Source of the DNA: Gnetum montanum
Lineage: Eukaryota > Streptophyta > Gnetopsida > Gnetales > Gnetaceae
Length of the DNA stretch: 64,000 bases
Direction: 5' to 3'
Assembly: GCA_015680685.1 (NCBI GenBank)
Contig: MNCI01014896.1
Span: forward strand, 38,260 to 102,259
Shown here: one piece after another, positions 11,481 through 22,717 of the stretch
Position numbering within the stretch: position 1 is the first letter of the stretch
Layout of the letters: each line of letters opens with the position of its first letter
Made by a program: the position numbers and the translations under genes
Notes under the pieces: generated by a model
Database searches by the model: none
What the model was told of the DNA's origin: nothing
The model's input: the letters and a program-made list of their open reading frames with translations, nothing else

Positions 11481-11488
11481 TATAAATA
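11481..11488 (+). promoter_or_regulatory. TATA box of T 5' LTR
   Basis: TATAAATA, conserved in the 3' LTR at 21288-21295 within the same context (gtgagyctataaatacacaa). It is probably the RNA polymerase II promoter of the element. Confidence 0.7.
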
Positions 11489-12235
11489 CACAATTGGGCA
11501 CATGGGAAAGTCAAAGGAAGTTAGTATTAGAGTAAGATATTTTTGTCAGTTTTTCCTCTCAACCTTTTCCTCAGTGCATGCCCATAGTGTGATGACTGTA
11601 ATTGTACGAAACCTTTATTTAAGTGTGATGTACTTGGACATGCACATGACCAACAATAAACATCAAGATTACTTCATCATTGTAGCATTCACTTAATTTT
11701 AATTGTTATTTATTGATTTTGTAATTAATATTTCTCTACCCTCATCTCCTATCCTTATTAGTAAACACAGAATGAGTACAACGTAATCATGAGCATTAAG
11801 TGTGACTACTTGGTATCCTAGTAGTGTACCTAGGATATGCACTTGGTAATCCTAGTAGTAGTATTACACGAGGTCCAAGATTTGTATGGATGATTAAGGA
11901 ACGGATGTTCATCACACTTAGACTAGCCTAGATTCTCTCCTCCCATTTCCTCTTAGTTAGATTCTCTCTCTCTCTCTCTCTCCTCCTTAGTCCAATTAAA
12001 GTTATTTCCCATTGCCTCTAGGAGTAGCACTAGTTTAGAACCACATCATACACCTCACTCTGGACTAAACCATATGTGAAAACATAAATACTAGTCTAAG
12101 TGGGAAGACACTGAACTTCGATCAATAAGTAACTATCTAGATACCACAACTAGCCCATCTGCGAAGTTTGACCAGATTGTGCATGAATGCTTGTATTCGT
12201 ATGGTTGAGTGTAGGGGTACCTCGCCACTCATCAT

Positions 12236-12253
12236 TGGCACCATTGTTGGGGA
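12236..12253 (+). promoter_or_regulatory. Primer binding site of element T
   Basis: TGGCACCATTGTTGGGGA starts two bases after the LTR end. It differs from the tRNA-Asp-type plant gypsy primer site (TGGCGCCGTTGCCGGGGA) only by three changes, all C-to-T or G-to-A. It would prime minus-strand DNA synthesis. Confidence 0.8.
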
Positions 12254-12367
12254 TGGTGCTAGTTATCTAGATTAGTTATATCATACAAGATCACTATAAC
12301 AAAGTATTCACAATATATCTCTTAGAAAAGAAATTAATTTCAATTAAGTTACACACAATTCACAACA

Positions 12368-12406
12368 ATGTCTTTCTCACAAGACTATGACAATGCAACA
12401 ACTAGT
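12368..12406 (+). pseudogene. Start of T gag (first 13 codons), cut by copia
   Basis: The ATG at 12368 opens a frame of 13 codons (MSFSQDYDNATTS) that ends exactly at the copia insertion. The frame resumes in phase at 17047 after the duplicated CTAGT, giving 'KVIHWRTNKLYDD...'. The frame continuity across the insertion supports this as the true gag start. Confidence 0.75.
12402..12406 (+). repeat. Target-site duplication of copia (left)
   Basis: CTAGT, repeated exactly at 17042-17046 on the other side of the element. Confidence 0.95.
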
Positions 12407-12777
12407 TGTGGAATATGATGATTAAATGTTCCACAATAGAATTAGATAGATCTCATTCATTAATCTATTTTAAATATGAGATCCTATTTATGTAATTCTT
12501 ATCCAATCCTTTGGACATCCTATATTAAGAAGATCCTTAAATATGATGATGAGGAACATTCCCATGATTTCCGAGATTCATACTTATCTCTCCAAATCTA
12601 TTCTTGGGAGATCAAGGCCTATATAATTGTAGCAACACATATTCATTCAGAATAGAAATAAAATAATACAGAAGACATACTAAAGTTAGAAAGTTTAACA
12701 AGAGTGTTCTTGTTCTAACAAAGTTCTTTATTTCCTTTAAGCTTAGTTCATAGATCCAGGGCCCTTTAGACTCTTCA
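12407..12777 (+). repeat. Copia 5' LTR
   Basis: TG...CA ends, 371 bp, with its partner at 16667-17041. It contains a TATA box (tatataa at 12620-12626) and is followed two bases later by the primer site. Confidence 0.95.
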
Positions 12778-12779
12778 TT

Positions 12780-12790
12780 TGGTATCAGAG
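12780..12790 (+). promoter_or_regulatory. Copia primer binding site (tRNA-iMet)
   Basis: TGGTATCAGAG, the standard plant copia primer site complementary to the 3' end of initiator tRNA-Met, two bases after the LTR. Confidence 0.9.
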
Positions 12791-12828
12791 TTGGTTAGCT
12801 CAAATTCTTGATAACAAATCTCTCCAGG

Positions 12829-13815
12829 ATGGCCCAAAATCATGGATCCATGTCTCTCCAAGTTCCTATCTTCAATGGAGAGAATTATGAATGTTGGTCA
12901 ATCAAGATGAAGACATTTTTTATCTCACAAGATCTTTGGGATCTTGTTGAAAATGGATTCCAAGATGTTGATCAAGCAACATTTCAAGCCTTGAAGGAAG
13001 ATGAAAAGAATGAATTTAAGGAGCTTCGTAAAAAAGATGCAAAAACATTATTCATCATTCAATCTGGGTTAGATCTAAAAATATTTCCCAAAATTGTTAT
13101 GCATCAAACTAGCAAAACTGCATGGGATGCACTCGAGATTGCATACAAGGGATTATTAAAAGTTTGTGTTGTCAAGTTACAAGTTTTAAGAAAAGATTTT
13201 GAATCTTTGTGCATGCTAGATTTGGAGAATATTGATTAATACATCAGATGATTTCAACAAGTTCGAAATGGACTTGAATCTTATGGAGAAACACTTGAGG
13301 AAAGTCGTCCTATTGAAAAGATCCTTCGAAGTGTAACCAGATGATATGATCCCATCGTCGTGGCTATTGAAGAAGCAAGAGATCTTGATAAAATGACCAT
13401 GGTTGAGCTCGTAGGAAGCTTAAGGAAATACAAGCAAAAAATTGTTGAATGTAAGGATTCAACAACAAATGCATTTCAAGCACAATTTTAGAGGACATCC
13501 AATCAAAATCAAAATCAACATCAAAGATCCTCAAGTGGATCCTTGTTTAAAGGACATGGATGCGATCATGGTAGATCCAGAGGTTGTGGTCATGGAAGAT
13601 CAAAACAACCAAAGGAAGGTAAGCATTGTGATTTCTATGGTACCAACACCCACAATACTCTTGAATGTTGGTCAAGAAAGAAGTATGAAAAGAAGGAAAA
13701 AGAAAAAATTATAGAACATGAAGATCAACAAAAAGGTGAGAAATTATTTTATATTGAAAAGGAGGAAGATCAACTCTTGATCTCTACAAAGTTACCATAT
13801 GCTAGCAACAACAAC
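12829..13815 (+). pseudogene. Copia gag with altered zinc knuckle
   Basis: The ATG at 12829 (MAQNHG...) is preferred over the in-frame ATG at 12808 because it begins the typical copia gag N-terminus leading to 'FNGENYECWSIKMKTFF'. The UBN2-type gag fold is readable to about 13440, with in-frame stops near 13237, 13246 and 13341. A Gly/Arg/His-rich basic stretch (13550-13615) precedes a zinc knuckle at about 13627-13670. The knuckle reads C-x2-Y-x4-H-x4-C, so the second Cys is Tyr. A frameshift near 13815 separates gag from the protease. Confidence 0.85.
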
Positions 13816-13993
13816 AATTTGGTATGTTGATAGTGGATGTAGCAATCATATGACAGGGAATAAGAAATTGTTCTCAAGCTTGGAAAAATATGATGGAAAG
13901 GTAACAATAGGTAATGGGAAGACGTTAACCATTGTCAAGATTGGATCACTTGCCTTCACAAAAACTCGAGGTAACAAATATATTATTTCCTAG
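13799..13993 (+). pseudogene. Copia aspartic protease
   Basis: The frame contains 'WYVDSGCSNHMTG' (Asp codon at 13829), the diagnostic copia protease active site D-S-G-C-S-N-H. A glycine-rich strand 'VTIGNGKTL' follows. It would process the gag-pol polyprotein. A stop at 13991 and the upstream frameshift break it. Confidence 0.9.
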
Positions 13994-15047
13994 ATCTATT
14001 TTATTCCAGATCTTTCAAAGAATTTTTTAAGTGTGGGACAATTATGTTGCAATGGGTATCGTGTTGAATTTGAAAAAGATGTTTGTAAAATTTCTAAGGT
14101 TGATGATGATAAAAGTATTGCACTTATCCCTATAAGCAAGAATTAGATGTACAAGTTACAAATGCAAAAGGATGTTCATTGTCTCACTATCACTGAAGAC
14201 ATAGCATGGTTATGGCATGCTTGGTTAGGACATGTTAACTTTGGCTCAATGGACCACATGCAAAAAGGAGAAATTGTAAGAGGTATGCCAAAATTTTCAT
14301 TGCTAGATAATCATGATTGTGGCATATGTCAACTAGAAAAAATTACAAGGTTACAGTTTCCTAGAAAAGAACATAGATCTCAAGAAAAATTATATTTAGT
14401 TCATATGGATTTATGTGGTCCCATGCAAACATTGAGCCTAGGTAAAAACTGATATATGTTAATCATAGTGGATGATTTTTCAAGATTTTCTTGGGGGTAT
14501 TTTATGAAATTAAAAAAATCAAACATTGGGATTTTTTAAAGAATTGAAGGTGGAAGTAGAAAATCAATGTGGCAATTCAATTAAGAAAATTTAGACAGAT
14601 TGTGGTGGTGAATTTTTATCAATTGAATTTGATGAATTTTGCAAGAAAAGTGGGATTATTCATCAAACAACCACATCATTCACACCTCAAAAAAATGGTA
14701 TTACTAAGAGAAAGAATAGAACTATGGTTGAAATGGCAAGGTGTCTACTTTAAATGTCAAGTTTGGAGAATAATTTTGGGCAAAAGCTTGTGCAACATCA
14801 ATATATATTTTAAATAGGGTGCCATCAAGATCAATTCAAAATAAAACTCCATATGAATTATGCAATGTATATTCACCCAATATCTCTGATTTGAAAATTT
14901 TTGGTTCACCATGCTACATTTAAATTCCAATACAAAAAAGACAAAAGCTAGATAAACAGGGATAGCCATGTATTTTTGTTGGATATTGTGCAAATTCCAA
15001 AGCATATAGGTGCTATGATGTTGCAAATAAAAATGTGGTTGATTCAT
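13994..15047 (+). pseudogene. Copia integrase
   Basis: The zinc-binding part is clear at 14147-14452: 'WHAWLGHVNF' and, downstream, 'CGICQLEK', giving the H-H-C-C pattern, then 'HMDLCGPM' beginning the catalytic core. After a stop at 14450 the core is readable only in pieces across frames: 'IVDDFSRFSWGYFMK' near 14466, then a frame change near 14520, and the C-terminal 'KIFGSPCY'-like region near 14897-14925. It would insert the cDNA. Multiple stops and frameshifts show loss of function. Confidence 0.85.
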
Positions 15048-15660
15048 GTGACATAAATTTCATGGAAGAAACATTTCAACATTATAGCAGCATGAACATC
15101 CATGATGCTATTTCTCCTCACTTTTCTACTGCTGCCAAAAATGTGCCTATTTCTACTCCCAAAAACGTGCTTGTTGTTGCCAATTCGGGACATGGATATG
15201 TGGTAGCAATAAACCAATGATTACCACAACATACACAACCCTGGCATGGTCATCCAATGCAACACCATCCTCAACTTTCATTTCCTCTTCAAGGGCATAC
15301 CTCTACATCAATGCCTTCTCAAAACATTTCATCTACAACACCTTCTACCTCAACAATGTCCACCTCTTGGTAGATTCCAGCCACCTCTCAGCTAGCTCAA
15401 TGTCATCTAGCCACCAACATGCTGGATACAAATTTTACACAATGCATAATAAGAAGTCACTTTCATGGAGACATAGCTTCACCAACCTAGGACATGTACT
15501 CTCTTACAAATGCTCTTTTCAATATGATGGATGATGAATTTTTTGTACTACTTACGCCAATGGGGGGAGCGATGATGGTTTAATGGAACCATCCATAGTC
15601 GTCAAAGCTGCACAAGATAACCGTTGGATTGATGCCATAGAGAAAGAGCTACTTCAAATT
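15048..15660 (+). pseudogene. Copia integrase-RT linker
   Basis: This Ser/Thr/Pro/Gln-rich stretch links the integrase C-terminus to RT, as in other copia elements. It ends in 'EKELLQINRNNN' (about 15637-15672), which corresponds to the start of the RT domain just before the deletion. Frames 15035-15220 and 15217-15534 are pieces of this linker in different phases. Confidence 0.6.
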
Positions 15661-16135
15661 AATAGAAACAACAATATACAAAAAGGTATCTAGAGATGAT
15701 TTTATTTGTGTTTGTTTATATGTAGATGATTTAATCTATTTTTCATCTACAATTGCATAATTTTCTTAATGCCATGAAAAAGGAATTTGAAATGTCTAAT
15801 TTAGGGAAGATGTCATACTTTTTTGGTTTTCAAGTTATCCAAAAAACAAAATCAATTTCCATATGCCAAATGAAATTTTCCCAATCCTTAATTGAGAAAT
15901 TTGGCATGATTAATTGTAATCCTTCAGACTCACCACTTGCCCTTGGTACAAAACTTACCAAGGATGACAAATCCGCCTCTATTAACCCTTCACTATATAG
16001 ATCCCTTGTTGGTAGTTTAATGTATCTTTCCAATACTTATCCAGATATCCAATATGTTGTAAACTACCTTTCTCGCTTCATGCAAGATCCACATGAATCA
16101 CATTCGAAAGCTACGAAATAGGTATTGCGATACTT
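15637..16135 (+). pseudogene. Copia reverse transcriptase, internally deleted
   Basis: The N-terminal RT residues (about 15637-15672) are followed almost at once by the catalytic loop 'LYVDDLIYFSS' (about 15715-15750). The fingers and palm segments that normally separate these, roughly 200 residues, are absent. The C-terminal RT is well readable at 15753-16121 ('FLNAMKKEFEMSNLGKMSYFFG' region to 'DPHESH'). A frameshift just after YVDDLIYFSS also breaks it. It cannot be functional. Confidence 0.85.
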
Positions 16136-16650
16136 GAGAACTACAATAGATTTTCGGATCACATTTCATAAGCATACAAATTTCAAGATATGGGGATACA
16201 TTGATGTAGACTGGGGAGGCCTTGAAGATTAAAAGTCAACTTCTGGTTTTTGTTTCTTCTTCAGTCTATCACTTATCTCATGGGGATCAAAGAAGCAATC
16301 TACAGTTACCCTCTTAACAGCTGAAGCAGAAGACATTGCTACATTGAATACTACTAATCAGGCCATTTAGATCCACTTCATCTTCATTGAATTGGGATAT
16401 ACACTCAAACCTTTCATTCGCTTATACTGTGATAGCGCAAGTGCTATTGCAATGGCTCATAATCCTGTTCATCATGGGTGTTCCAAGCACATAGATATCA
16501 AGCATCACCATCTTAGAAGCTTGATCCAAGATAACATACTCAACATGGAGCATTGTGCAACTGAAGCACAAATGGTAGACACCTTTACAAAGATTTTGAA
16601 CTATGAAAAGTTTGAGTCTTTTCAAAACTTCCAAGGAGTGAAACCTCTTA
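16122..16650 (+). pseudogene. Copia RNase H
   Basis: The frame reads through 'IDVDWGG' (usually ADADWAG), 'KSTSGFCFFFSLSLISWGSKKQ', 'AEAEDIATL' and 'LYCDSASAIAMAHNPVHHGCSKHIDIKHHHLR', ending near 16650 with 'NFQGVKP'. This is the typical copia RNase H. The first catalytic Asp context is altered, and stops occur at about 16229 and 16367. Confidence 0.9.
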
Positions 16651-16654
16651 CCAT

Positions 16655-16665
16655 CATGGGGGGGT
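16655..16665 (+). promoter_or_regulatory. Copia polypurine tract
   Basis: A G-rich tract (atgggggggg) ends just before the 3' LTR start at 16667, where second-strand priming is expected. Confidence 0.8.
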
Positions 16666-16666
16666 T

Positions 16667-17041
16667 TGTGGAATATAATGACTAGATGTTTCACAATAGA
16701 ATTAGATAGATCTCAGTCATTAATCTATTTTAAAGATGAGATCCTATTCATGTAATTCTTATCCAATCCATGTTTAGGACATCCCATATTAAGAAGATCC
16801 TTAAATATGATGATAAGGATCATCCCCATGATTTCTGATATTCATACTTATCTCTCCAAATCTATTCTTGGGAGATCAAGGCCTATATAATTGTAGCAGC
16901 ACATATTCATTCACAATAGACAAAAAATAATACATAAGACATATAGAAGTTAGAAAGTTTAACAAGAGTGTTCTTGTTCTAACAAAGTTCTTTATTTCCT
17001 TTAAGCTTAGTTTGTAGATCCAGAGCCGTTTAGACTCTTCA
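16667..17041 (+). repeat. Copia 3' LTR
   Basis: 375 bp, TGTGGAATATAATG...CTCTTCA, partner of 12407-12777. TATA is at 16884-16890. It is followed by the CTAGT duplication at 17042-17046. Confidence 0.95.
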
Positions 17042-17046
17042 CTAGT

Positions 17047-18050
17047 AAGGTAATTCATTGGAGAACCAACAAATTATATGATGATGAAGACAAATTTTTG
17101 AGTACTCAATCTGATGCATGGGTCTACTATGTACATAAACAAAGACAACATCATCCCAACTCACAAATTCATAACCTACCTAGTGACAATGAACCCTTGC
17201 TAGCCACTAAGAGCATAATGCATATACAAGAGGCTGTTCGAATATCCCATGGGCATCATAAGGAAAGCCATCTACCCAAGCTTGATTTAAACAACTTTTT
17301 CAAATTTTTAGGAGGCTATGATTTATATCCGCAACATCATTTACAAGCCTTCCATGATGCCTGTGTATGGAACAATATTGATAATGGGTGGAAAAAACTT
17401 AAGCTCTTTCCTATGACACTCGTTGGCAAGCAAAAGTATGGTACAGATCCTTAAAACCAAAATCAATTCAACGTTGGCCGACAATGGTAGAACTATTTAA
17501 TGAAAGATATCAAACCTATGCAAGAGTGTTAGCCTTTAGGAGACAAATCCAAGAATGGAAACAAGCACAACATGAACCCTTGAATATGGCCTTAGAAAGA
17601 TATTACTCTTTGTAAAAAAATTGCCCAAGCCATGGATTCTCCAAGGAGAGGCTAATGTACCATATCATGGATGGGCTCTGTAATGAAACAAGGGAGACCC
17701 TAGGGATGTATGCCAAAGGTCAACTATACGAGCTACAAACCCACCAATTCCAAGAGCTTATTAAGTGGGTAGTAAGAAAAGAAGGAGAAATGGCTAAATG
17801 GGAGAATATCGAAAGCTCTCAACAGGACCAAAATCTTGAATTAGCAAAGGTCCATGATCATGAAGAGAAGAAATCAACTCACCTCAAAGAGGTGGAATCA
17901 TCTTTGCCAATACTACAATCACTAGATGAAATTGAGGCAAAGATCAATAAGATGATGAAATGGATGTATGAAAAATGTGGAGAATATACCAATACTATTA
18001 TAGATAGAACCATGATGAACCAAGACAGAACACCCTTAGACAATTGAAAA
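17047..18050 (+). pseudogene. Element T gag, main part
   Basis: Continues the frame started at 12368. The region contains the plant gypsy gag signature: 'LDLNNFFKFLGGYDL', then 'WYRSLKPKSIQRWPTMVELFNERYQ' read in two overlapping pieces, then a helical segment 'LYELQTHQFQELIKWVVRKEGEMAKWENI'. A frameshift near 17436 and stops near 17453, 17614 and 18045 break it. Gag would form the virus-like particle. The Glu/Lys-rich part at 17800-17960 is probably coiled coil. No pol follows. Confidence 0.75.
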
Positions 18051-18945
18051 GAAGGGTTGAAGAGAATAAGAACTCAAGTGCTAATCATATGTATCAATGT
18101 AACATTTACCTATACGATTACCCCAAAGGTCAATGCCCAATCCTATCACATTTACATGAGCATTGGGGAAGAATGTTACATCCAAAGTTTGTACAAAAAT
18201 ACTGTGTTCAATCAAAATAGCAAAAATCCCAGTCATGGGGGGAGGCCGCCCTCAAACAATTCACACTCTTCATATTATCCAAACCCAAGTTCTTATCAGG
18301 TTCAACATCTTGTTTCCCCAACCAGGTCAACATCCTTTATCTCACCACATTATTATCATTCTCTTAACTACTATCAACCCATGATCTTTCCAAAAAAATC
18401 ACCACCTCATGTGCCTTACACTTCTCCTTGTCTCCTTGTCTCCTTCTCATCCTTCATTTCCTTCTACATCACCACCAATAGTACCAGAAGGATTTGCACC
18501 ACAGCATCGACCCACAAATGTTACTTGTGTTGCTACTATCAATCATAGTGGGAATCCTCCACAACATCGAAGATGTCCCTTCTTTAGACATGATCATAGA
18601 AAGGGACAACACAATTCCAAAACCACTGCATCCTCCCACTCAACACAAGTTCAAAACTGTGGTGCATCCTTCTCCTCGAACTCAACACCTTATGTTACCT
18701 TATCAGGGTCACCAATCAATACTGTAACAACTGTGCAGCCCAATGAATATAGCCATGTAGGGAGACATATTAATCCTTGCATACCATCTTATGGTCAAGG
18801 GTGCCATAGTGGGTCAACTTCATATCAATTAAACTCATCTTCTAACTTGCCCCACTATGTCAACTTTAATACAGTGTGTGCACCCCAATTTGGGTACATT
18901 CCAACCACAACATCAAAAGACACCCAATGGTTTGGATTTGACTAG
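18051..18945 (+). pseudogene. Element T gag C-terminal, Ser/Pro/His-rich region
   Basis: Several overlapping frames are open. The frame ending at 18945 (178 codons) is rich in Ser, Thr, Pro, Asn and His and ends with a stop. Near 18090-18200 one frame reads a Cys/His-containing segment (Cys, then 'YPKGQC', then His and 'HEHWG') that may be a degenerate zinc-binding motif. I cannot decide the true frame throughout. Position after the gag core suggests the nucleocapsid end of Gag. Confidence 0.5.
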
Positions 18946-20483
18946 GTCCCAATATTTCTGAAATGCATGGATCCAACCCTTCCATTTATTAATTCTCACT
19001 ATGATCAAAAGTTTAGTTATGGGGGATATCCCCCATTCTAATAAACAGAATTAATAAATTTTTTCCTTTTTCTTTAATTTTACAATTTTTTGTTTTCCAA
19101 TTTTTCATCTTTCAATTTTTTGTTTTATCTTTTTATTGATTGGTTCATCTTTTTTATTTATTATTTTATCTTTTTATCTTTTTATAGGTAATCTCATCTA
19201 TGAATAAAACACTCATGTAACTCATTGATTGAGGTGTTGTTCTATGCTATCAAGTCTCAAGTGACTAATTATTTGGACAGTGAGCCCATAACATCCACCC
19301 ACCCATTCTATTAATAAAAGGTTCTACTCTATGTATGATGATATTCTTGTCATCATGAAAACTTAAAAGTAATTTTGTGCTCATTATGCTAGAGTGAAAA
19401 ATGATGCACTAAGAAGGAATGGCCAGGGTGTGACATCAAGGGGACTTGTGGATTTTCTTTGGTAACATCTATAGGTGGTATCATGTAGCTTGGTTGTACT
19501 AAGATCCTTGTAGATCTAATGAAAAATGGAAGTAAGAGTAATAAAGGCACTCCCTAAAGAAACTCAATGTTGTTCTGGGGATCCCACTAGAAAGACATGC
19601 ATCCATGCCTGAAGGTTGGTAGCTTCTCCGATTTACTGTTGCAAAGGACAAAGTGCCAAAGCAACTGAAAAAAAAAAGATGAACCACACAAGAAAAGATC
19701 AAAATAAAAGAAATTTGTGTGTGTGCCGCAGATTCCAAATCACTCCTCCCTTAGACAAAATGCCAAGTGATTGTACGCCTTGCCATCATGGTGCTCTTAT
19801 GGTTGTCCATCTTTGGATGAAACAATGCAATGTCACTGATCAGAGAAATGGACTTGGTCTTGATTTTGGAGCAGTAGGCTAATGACACATTAATCACACC
19901 CTACACTCAAGATTCATTATATCCTAAGTTAGTTACCTCATGTTCCAATCTCTGCAATCCCTTCTATGATTCATCCCATCTTGCTATTCATGTATTGGTG
20001 ACTTGGGTCTTATGTAGCATTGAATTCATACCTCATCATGGTGGTTTCTATATGTGTGTGTTTTGTGGAACTGGTGTGGATTACATTTAACACTTTTAGT
20101 GCCTACGGACATTTTCAAGAGTGGTTACGCAAGGGCATTATAGGTTAGAACCTTCTTTGAGGAGGACCCACTTGTGTGACTTTTGTAATTTGTACTTGTT
20201 GCACATCACCACATCATTTTATACCCTTTCATTGCCAAAACTATTCTTTCCTTTATCATCATTTTATCAAATGTTCCTCAAAACCATTACATGTCCTTTT
20301 ATGTGTCACCTAAACAAATCAGGGCCGACATTAAACTTTTAGGGAAACTTCCTTAAAAAATTTCTAACTCTAAAATCACACTAAGCAAAGAATTCAACAT
20401 TTATTAAAGGCCATGAGTAAGGTATGAAATAATTGAACTTCTTTCAATAACCTTACTAACAATTGATCTTTGTGTGATTGTAG
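18946..20483 (+). other. Element T non-coding interior; pol absent
   Basis: About 1.5 kb with no RT, protease or integrase motif on either strand. It contains T-rich stretches (19060-19190) and short meaningless open frames (19616-19882, 20121-20342). In an autonomous gypsy element pol would be here. Confidence 0.7.
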
Positions 20484-20931
20484 ATGGCCCCTAAAAGAGG
20501 ACAACAAGGAGGAGCTTCTCAAGGTGTAACTAAATGCCTAGGGGGAGGTAGAAGCTAAGGACCTCATGTAGAACATTTGGAGTAGGAGGCATAATCATTT
20601 AGCATCCATCAGGAAACTCTTGTTACTGCATAATCTAGACAAGAAAAAGGTGGAGAGGTTAGGGCCTGAGCCTATGAAGAGGAACAACAACTATTTGTGG
20701 CATGGCATGTCAAGGCTAATCAAGTGTTCCCGCAGCTACTGTGTCCATGGGAGGTGTCGACTCCATCAAACACTGGAGCATCAGCATGGATGGCACATAA
20801 CCCCCAAACTGAAGAGGAAAAGCTCCAAGCACTCCTTCAGAGCCATCAACTTCCAAAACCTAGAGCACAAGACAAGGGGAAGATACCCATGGAGGAACCA
20901 CCGCCACCAAGAACCACATGAGTTCCAATAA
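20484..20931 (+). pseudogene. Small second ORF of element T, unknown function
   Basis: An ATG at 20484 lies directly after a splice-acceptor-like sequence (tgtgattgtag). The frame begins 'MAPKRGQQGGASQG' and runs, with stops that look like former Gln codons (about 20559, 20583, 20592, 20628), to a 74-codon open part ending 'IPMEEPPPPRTT' at 20921. It is Gln/Glu/Pro rich. Its start is loosely reminiscent of exon 1 of the antisense gene in E0 (MAPKG...), but a real relationship is not shown. Confidence 0.45.
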
Positions 20932-21092
20932 ATTTTGTAATTTTGTGTCTATCTCCCAAATTTGTCATATTCAATTCTCCACTATGGCATGAATAAATTT
21001 CTAGTCAGTCAATAATCCCATACCTATCCACTGTATAATTAATTAAGCTTGTTCCTCACTTTCTTTGACTCAAGGATGAGTTGTTATTCAGT

Positions 21093-21102
21093 CATGGGGG
21101 TA
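21093..21102 (+). promoter_or_regulatory. Polypurine tract of element T
   Basis: The sequence catgggggta lies immediately before the 3' LTR start TGATGAAT. Confidence 0.75.
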
Positions 21103-21676
21103 TGATGAATTGTGGTTTATCAGGTGCTAATATCATACCCTTGTTAACTAGGTGCTGATATCAAACCCCTATTATCGGACCCCTAATATCTGATGAGTCC
21201 TAATATCGGACCCCTGATATTGGGTACACACTATCATGGCCTAACTAGCGATATTAAATACACAATATTGTGGTTCCTGTGTGAGCCTATAAATACACAA
21301 TTGGATGCATGGGAAAGTAAGAGGAAGTTAGTACTAGAGTAGGATCTTTTTGTTAGTTTTTCCTCTTAACCCTTTCCTCAGTGCATGCCCGTTGTGTGAT
21401 AATTGTAATTGTATGAAACCTTTATTCGAGTGTGACGTACTTGGACATGCACATGACTAAAAATAAAGATCGAGATTTCTTCATCATTGTAGCATTCACT
21501 TAATTTTAATTATTATTTATTACTTTTGTAATTAATATTTCTCTACCCTCATCTCCTATCACTATTAGTAAACACGGAATGAGGACAACTTAATCACGAG
21601 TATTTAAGTGTGACTACTTGGTATCCTAGTAGCGTACCTAAGATATGTGCTTGGTAATCCTAGTAGCCGTACACGA
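21103..21676 (+). repeat. 3' LTR of element T, truncated by E0
   Basis: Matches 11280-11877 including TATA (21288-21295), then stops at 'cctagtagccgtacacga'. In the 5' LTR the sequence goes on with 'ggtccaag'. Here it switches to TGTAATGACC, the end of the minus-strand E0 LTR. The missing ~355 bp should lie on the far side of E0, outside the window. Confidence 0.85.
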
Positions 21677-22286
21677 TGTAATGACCATAAACATTGGTGG
21701 CTAGAACACTGAGAGGTTGTCGGTTGAAAAGTTTAACTTTGGATCCGTGTGAGGGCCATGCTGGAGAAAACAAAAATGGGGCACCTTGAACGGTCTGGTC
21801 AATCAGACAGGGACTTAGTTGGTGTATCTTAACCTTATGTAAACGTCATTTCAAGGGCAAGACACATGAGGTAAAATGATGATCAATAAATTTATAAATG
21901 AAGGAAACGATGAAAAACAACAATAATAGTAAAGAAATAGCAAAACAAACTCAGGTAAGAAAATGCACTGCCCGAAGGTCACTGATTTAATTCTTTGCCT
22001 TGTTTGAAAGGAGTACAACAGGTCATGTAATGCTAGAGACACACAGAGAGCTCAAGGGTAACTAGAAAGCTTAAGGGAAAAATGCCAACTATGCTTTTTG
22101 GAGGCCAACTTAAAAGCTAACTGTAACAAGAAGCCCACTCTATTTGCTAAGAAGCCAATTAAGAAGCCAACCAGCTGATGCAAAAATCCAACAAGCCAAC
22201 TGCTCTTGTTAATTCAAAAATGCCAACCCTTTTTGATGAAAAAATGCCAACCAGAAAAGCCAACCCTTTGAGCATTGCTGCTAGGG

Positions 22287-22294
22287 TATTTATA
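22287..22294 (-). promoter_or_regulatory. TATA box of E0 LTR
   Basis: TATAAATA on the minus strand in a GC-richer context (ccctataaatacc). Confidence 0.6.
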
Positions 22295-22717
22295 GGGCCA
22301 GGAGCAAGCAAGAAATGGGGTCTGAATGCCATGTGTCTTGGACCCCACAAGATGTTGATATGCCCATATCATGTAGCTGTGCGATGCTAGACATGAATTT
22401 GGCTACGCTGTGACTATACCTCCTGGACTGCATGTGCCAAGATCAATGTGCTAATAATGCAAAAAGTGAAGCTTACGCTCCAGGACTATGTCTTCCTTAC
22501 TCTTACGAGCAGGGTTAAGTGTAGGAACAATGTTTTGGGGGCTAACTAGGAGGTGTGAAAAATAGAGTGAAATTGCTGATTCCACCAAGGAGATGCCAGA
22601 ATGATGAAGATTTCCATCAACAAGTTCTAGAACTACCCAAAGACATCTTGATGCTTCCATACTAGTGTTGTGTTAGTCACGTTGTTGAGTTCATTGGCAT
22701 AGCATAAGTGGTTGCTT

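Larger units (their letters stand above)
11280..12234 (+). repeat. 5' LTR of element T
   Basis: It begins TGATGAAACG and ends ...CATCA just before the primer site. The first ~597 bp match 21103-21676 (for example the 'cttcatcattgtagcattc' and 'tttctctaccctcatctcct' blocks). The final ~355 bp have no partner in the window because the 3' LTR is interrupted. It contains a TATA box at 11481, short repeats in its 5' part and a CT microsatellite near 11966. Confidence 0.85.
12407..17041 (+). mobile_element. Ty1/copia LTR retrotransposon, degenerate, with RT deletion
   Basis: The element has 371-bp and 375-bp LTRs starting TGTGGAATAT and ending CTCTTCA, a perfect 5-bp target duplication (CTAGT), a tRNA-iMet primer site and a G-rich polypurine tract. 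The domain order gag, protease, integrase, RT, RNase H is that of Ty1/copia. Frameshifts and stops occur in all domains. About two thirds of the RT domain is missing between roughly 15660 and 15700. By eye the two LTRs differ by about 25 substitutions plus small gaps, so the insertion is not recent. It lies in the gag gene of element T. Confidence 0.95.
11280..21676 (+). mobile_element. Element T: LTR retrotransposon with gag but no pol, 3' LTR cut
   Basis: The 5' LTR starts at 11280 and a matching but truncated copy starts at 21103. A primer site follows the 5' LTR and a polypurine tract (catgggggta) precedes the 3' copy. Between them are a gag-like gene, a 1.5-kb non-coding region and a second small ORF. 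No protease, RT, RNase H or integrase belonging to T is visible, so it resembles the gag-only non-autonomous class (TR-GAG type). A copia element occupies 12407-17041. The 3' LTR stops at 21676, exactly where the minus-strand gypsy element E0 begins. The rest of T should lie beyond the window. Confidence 0.85.
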
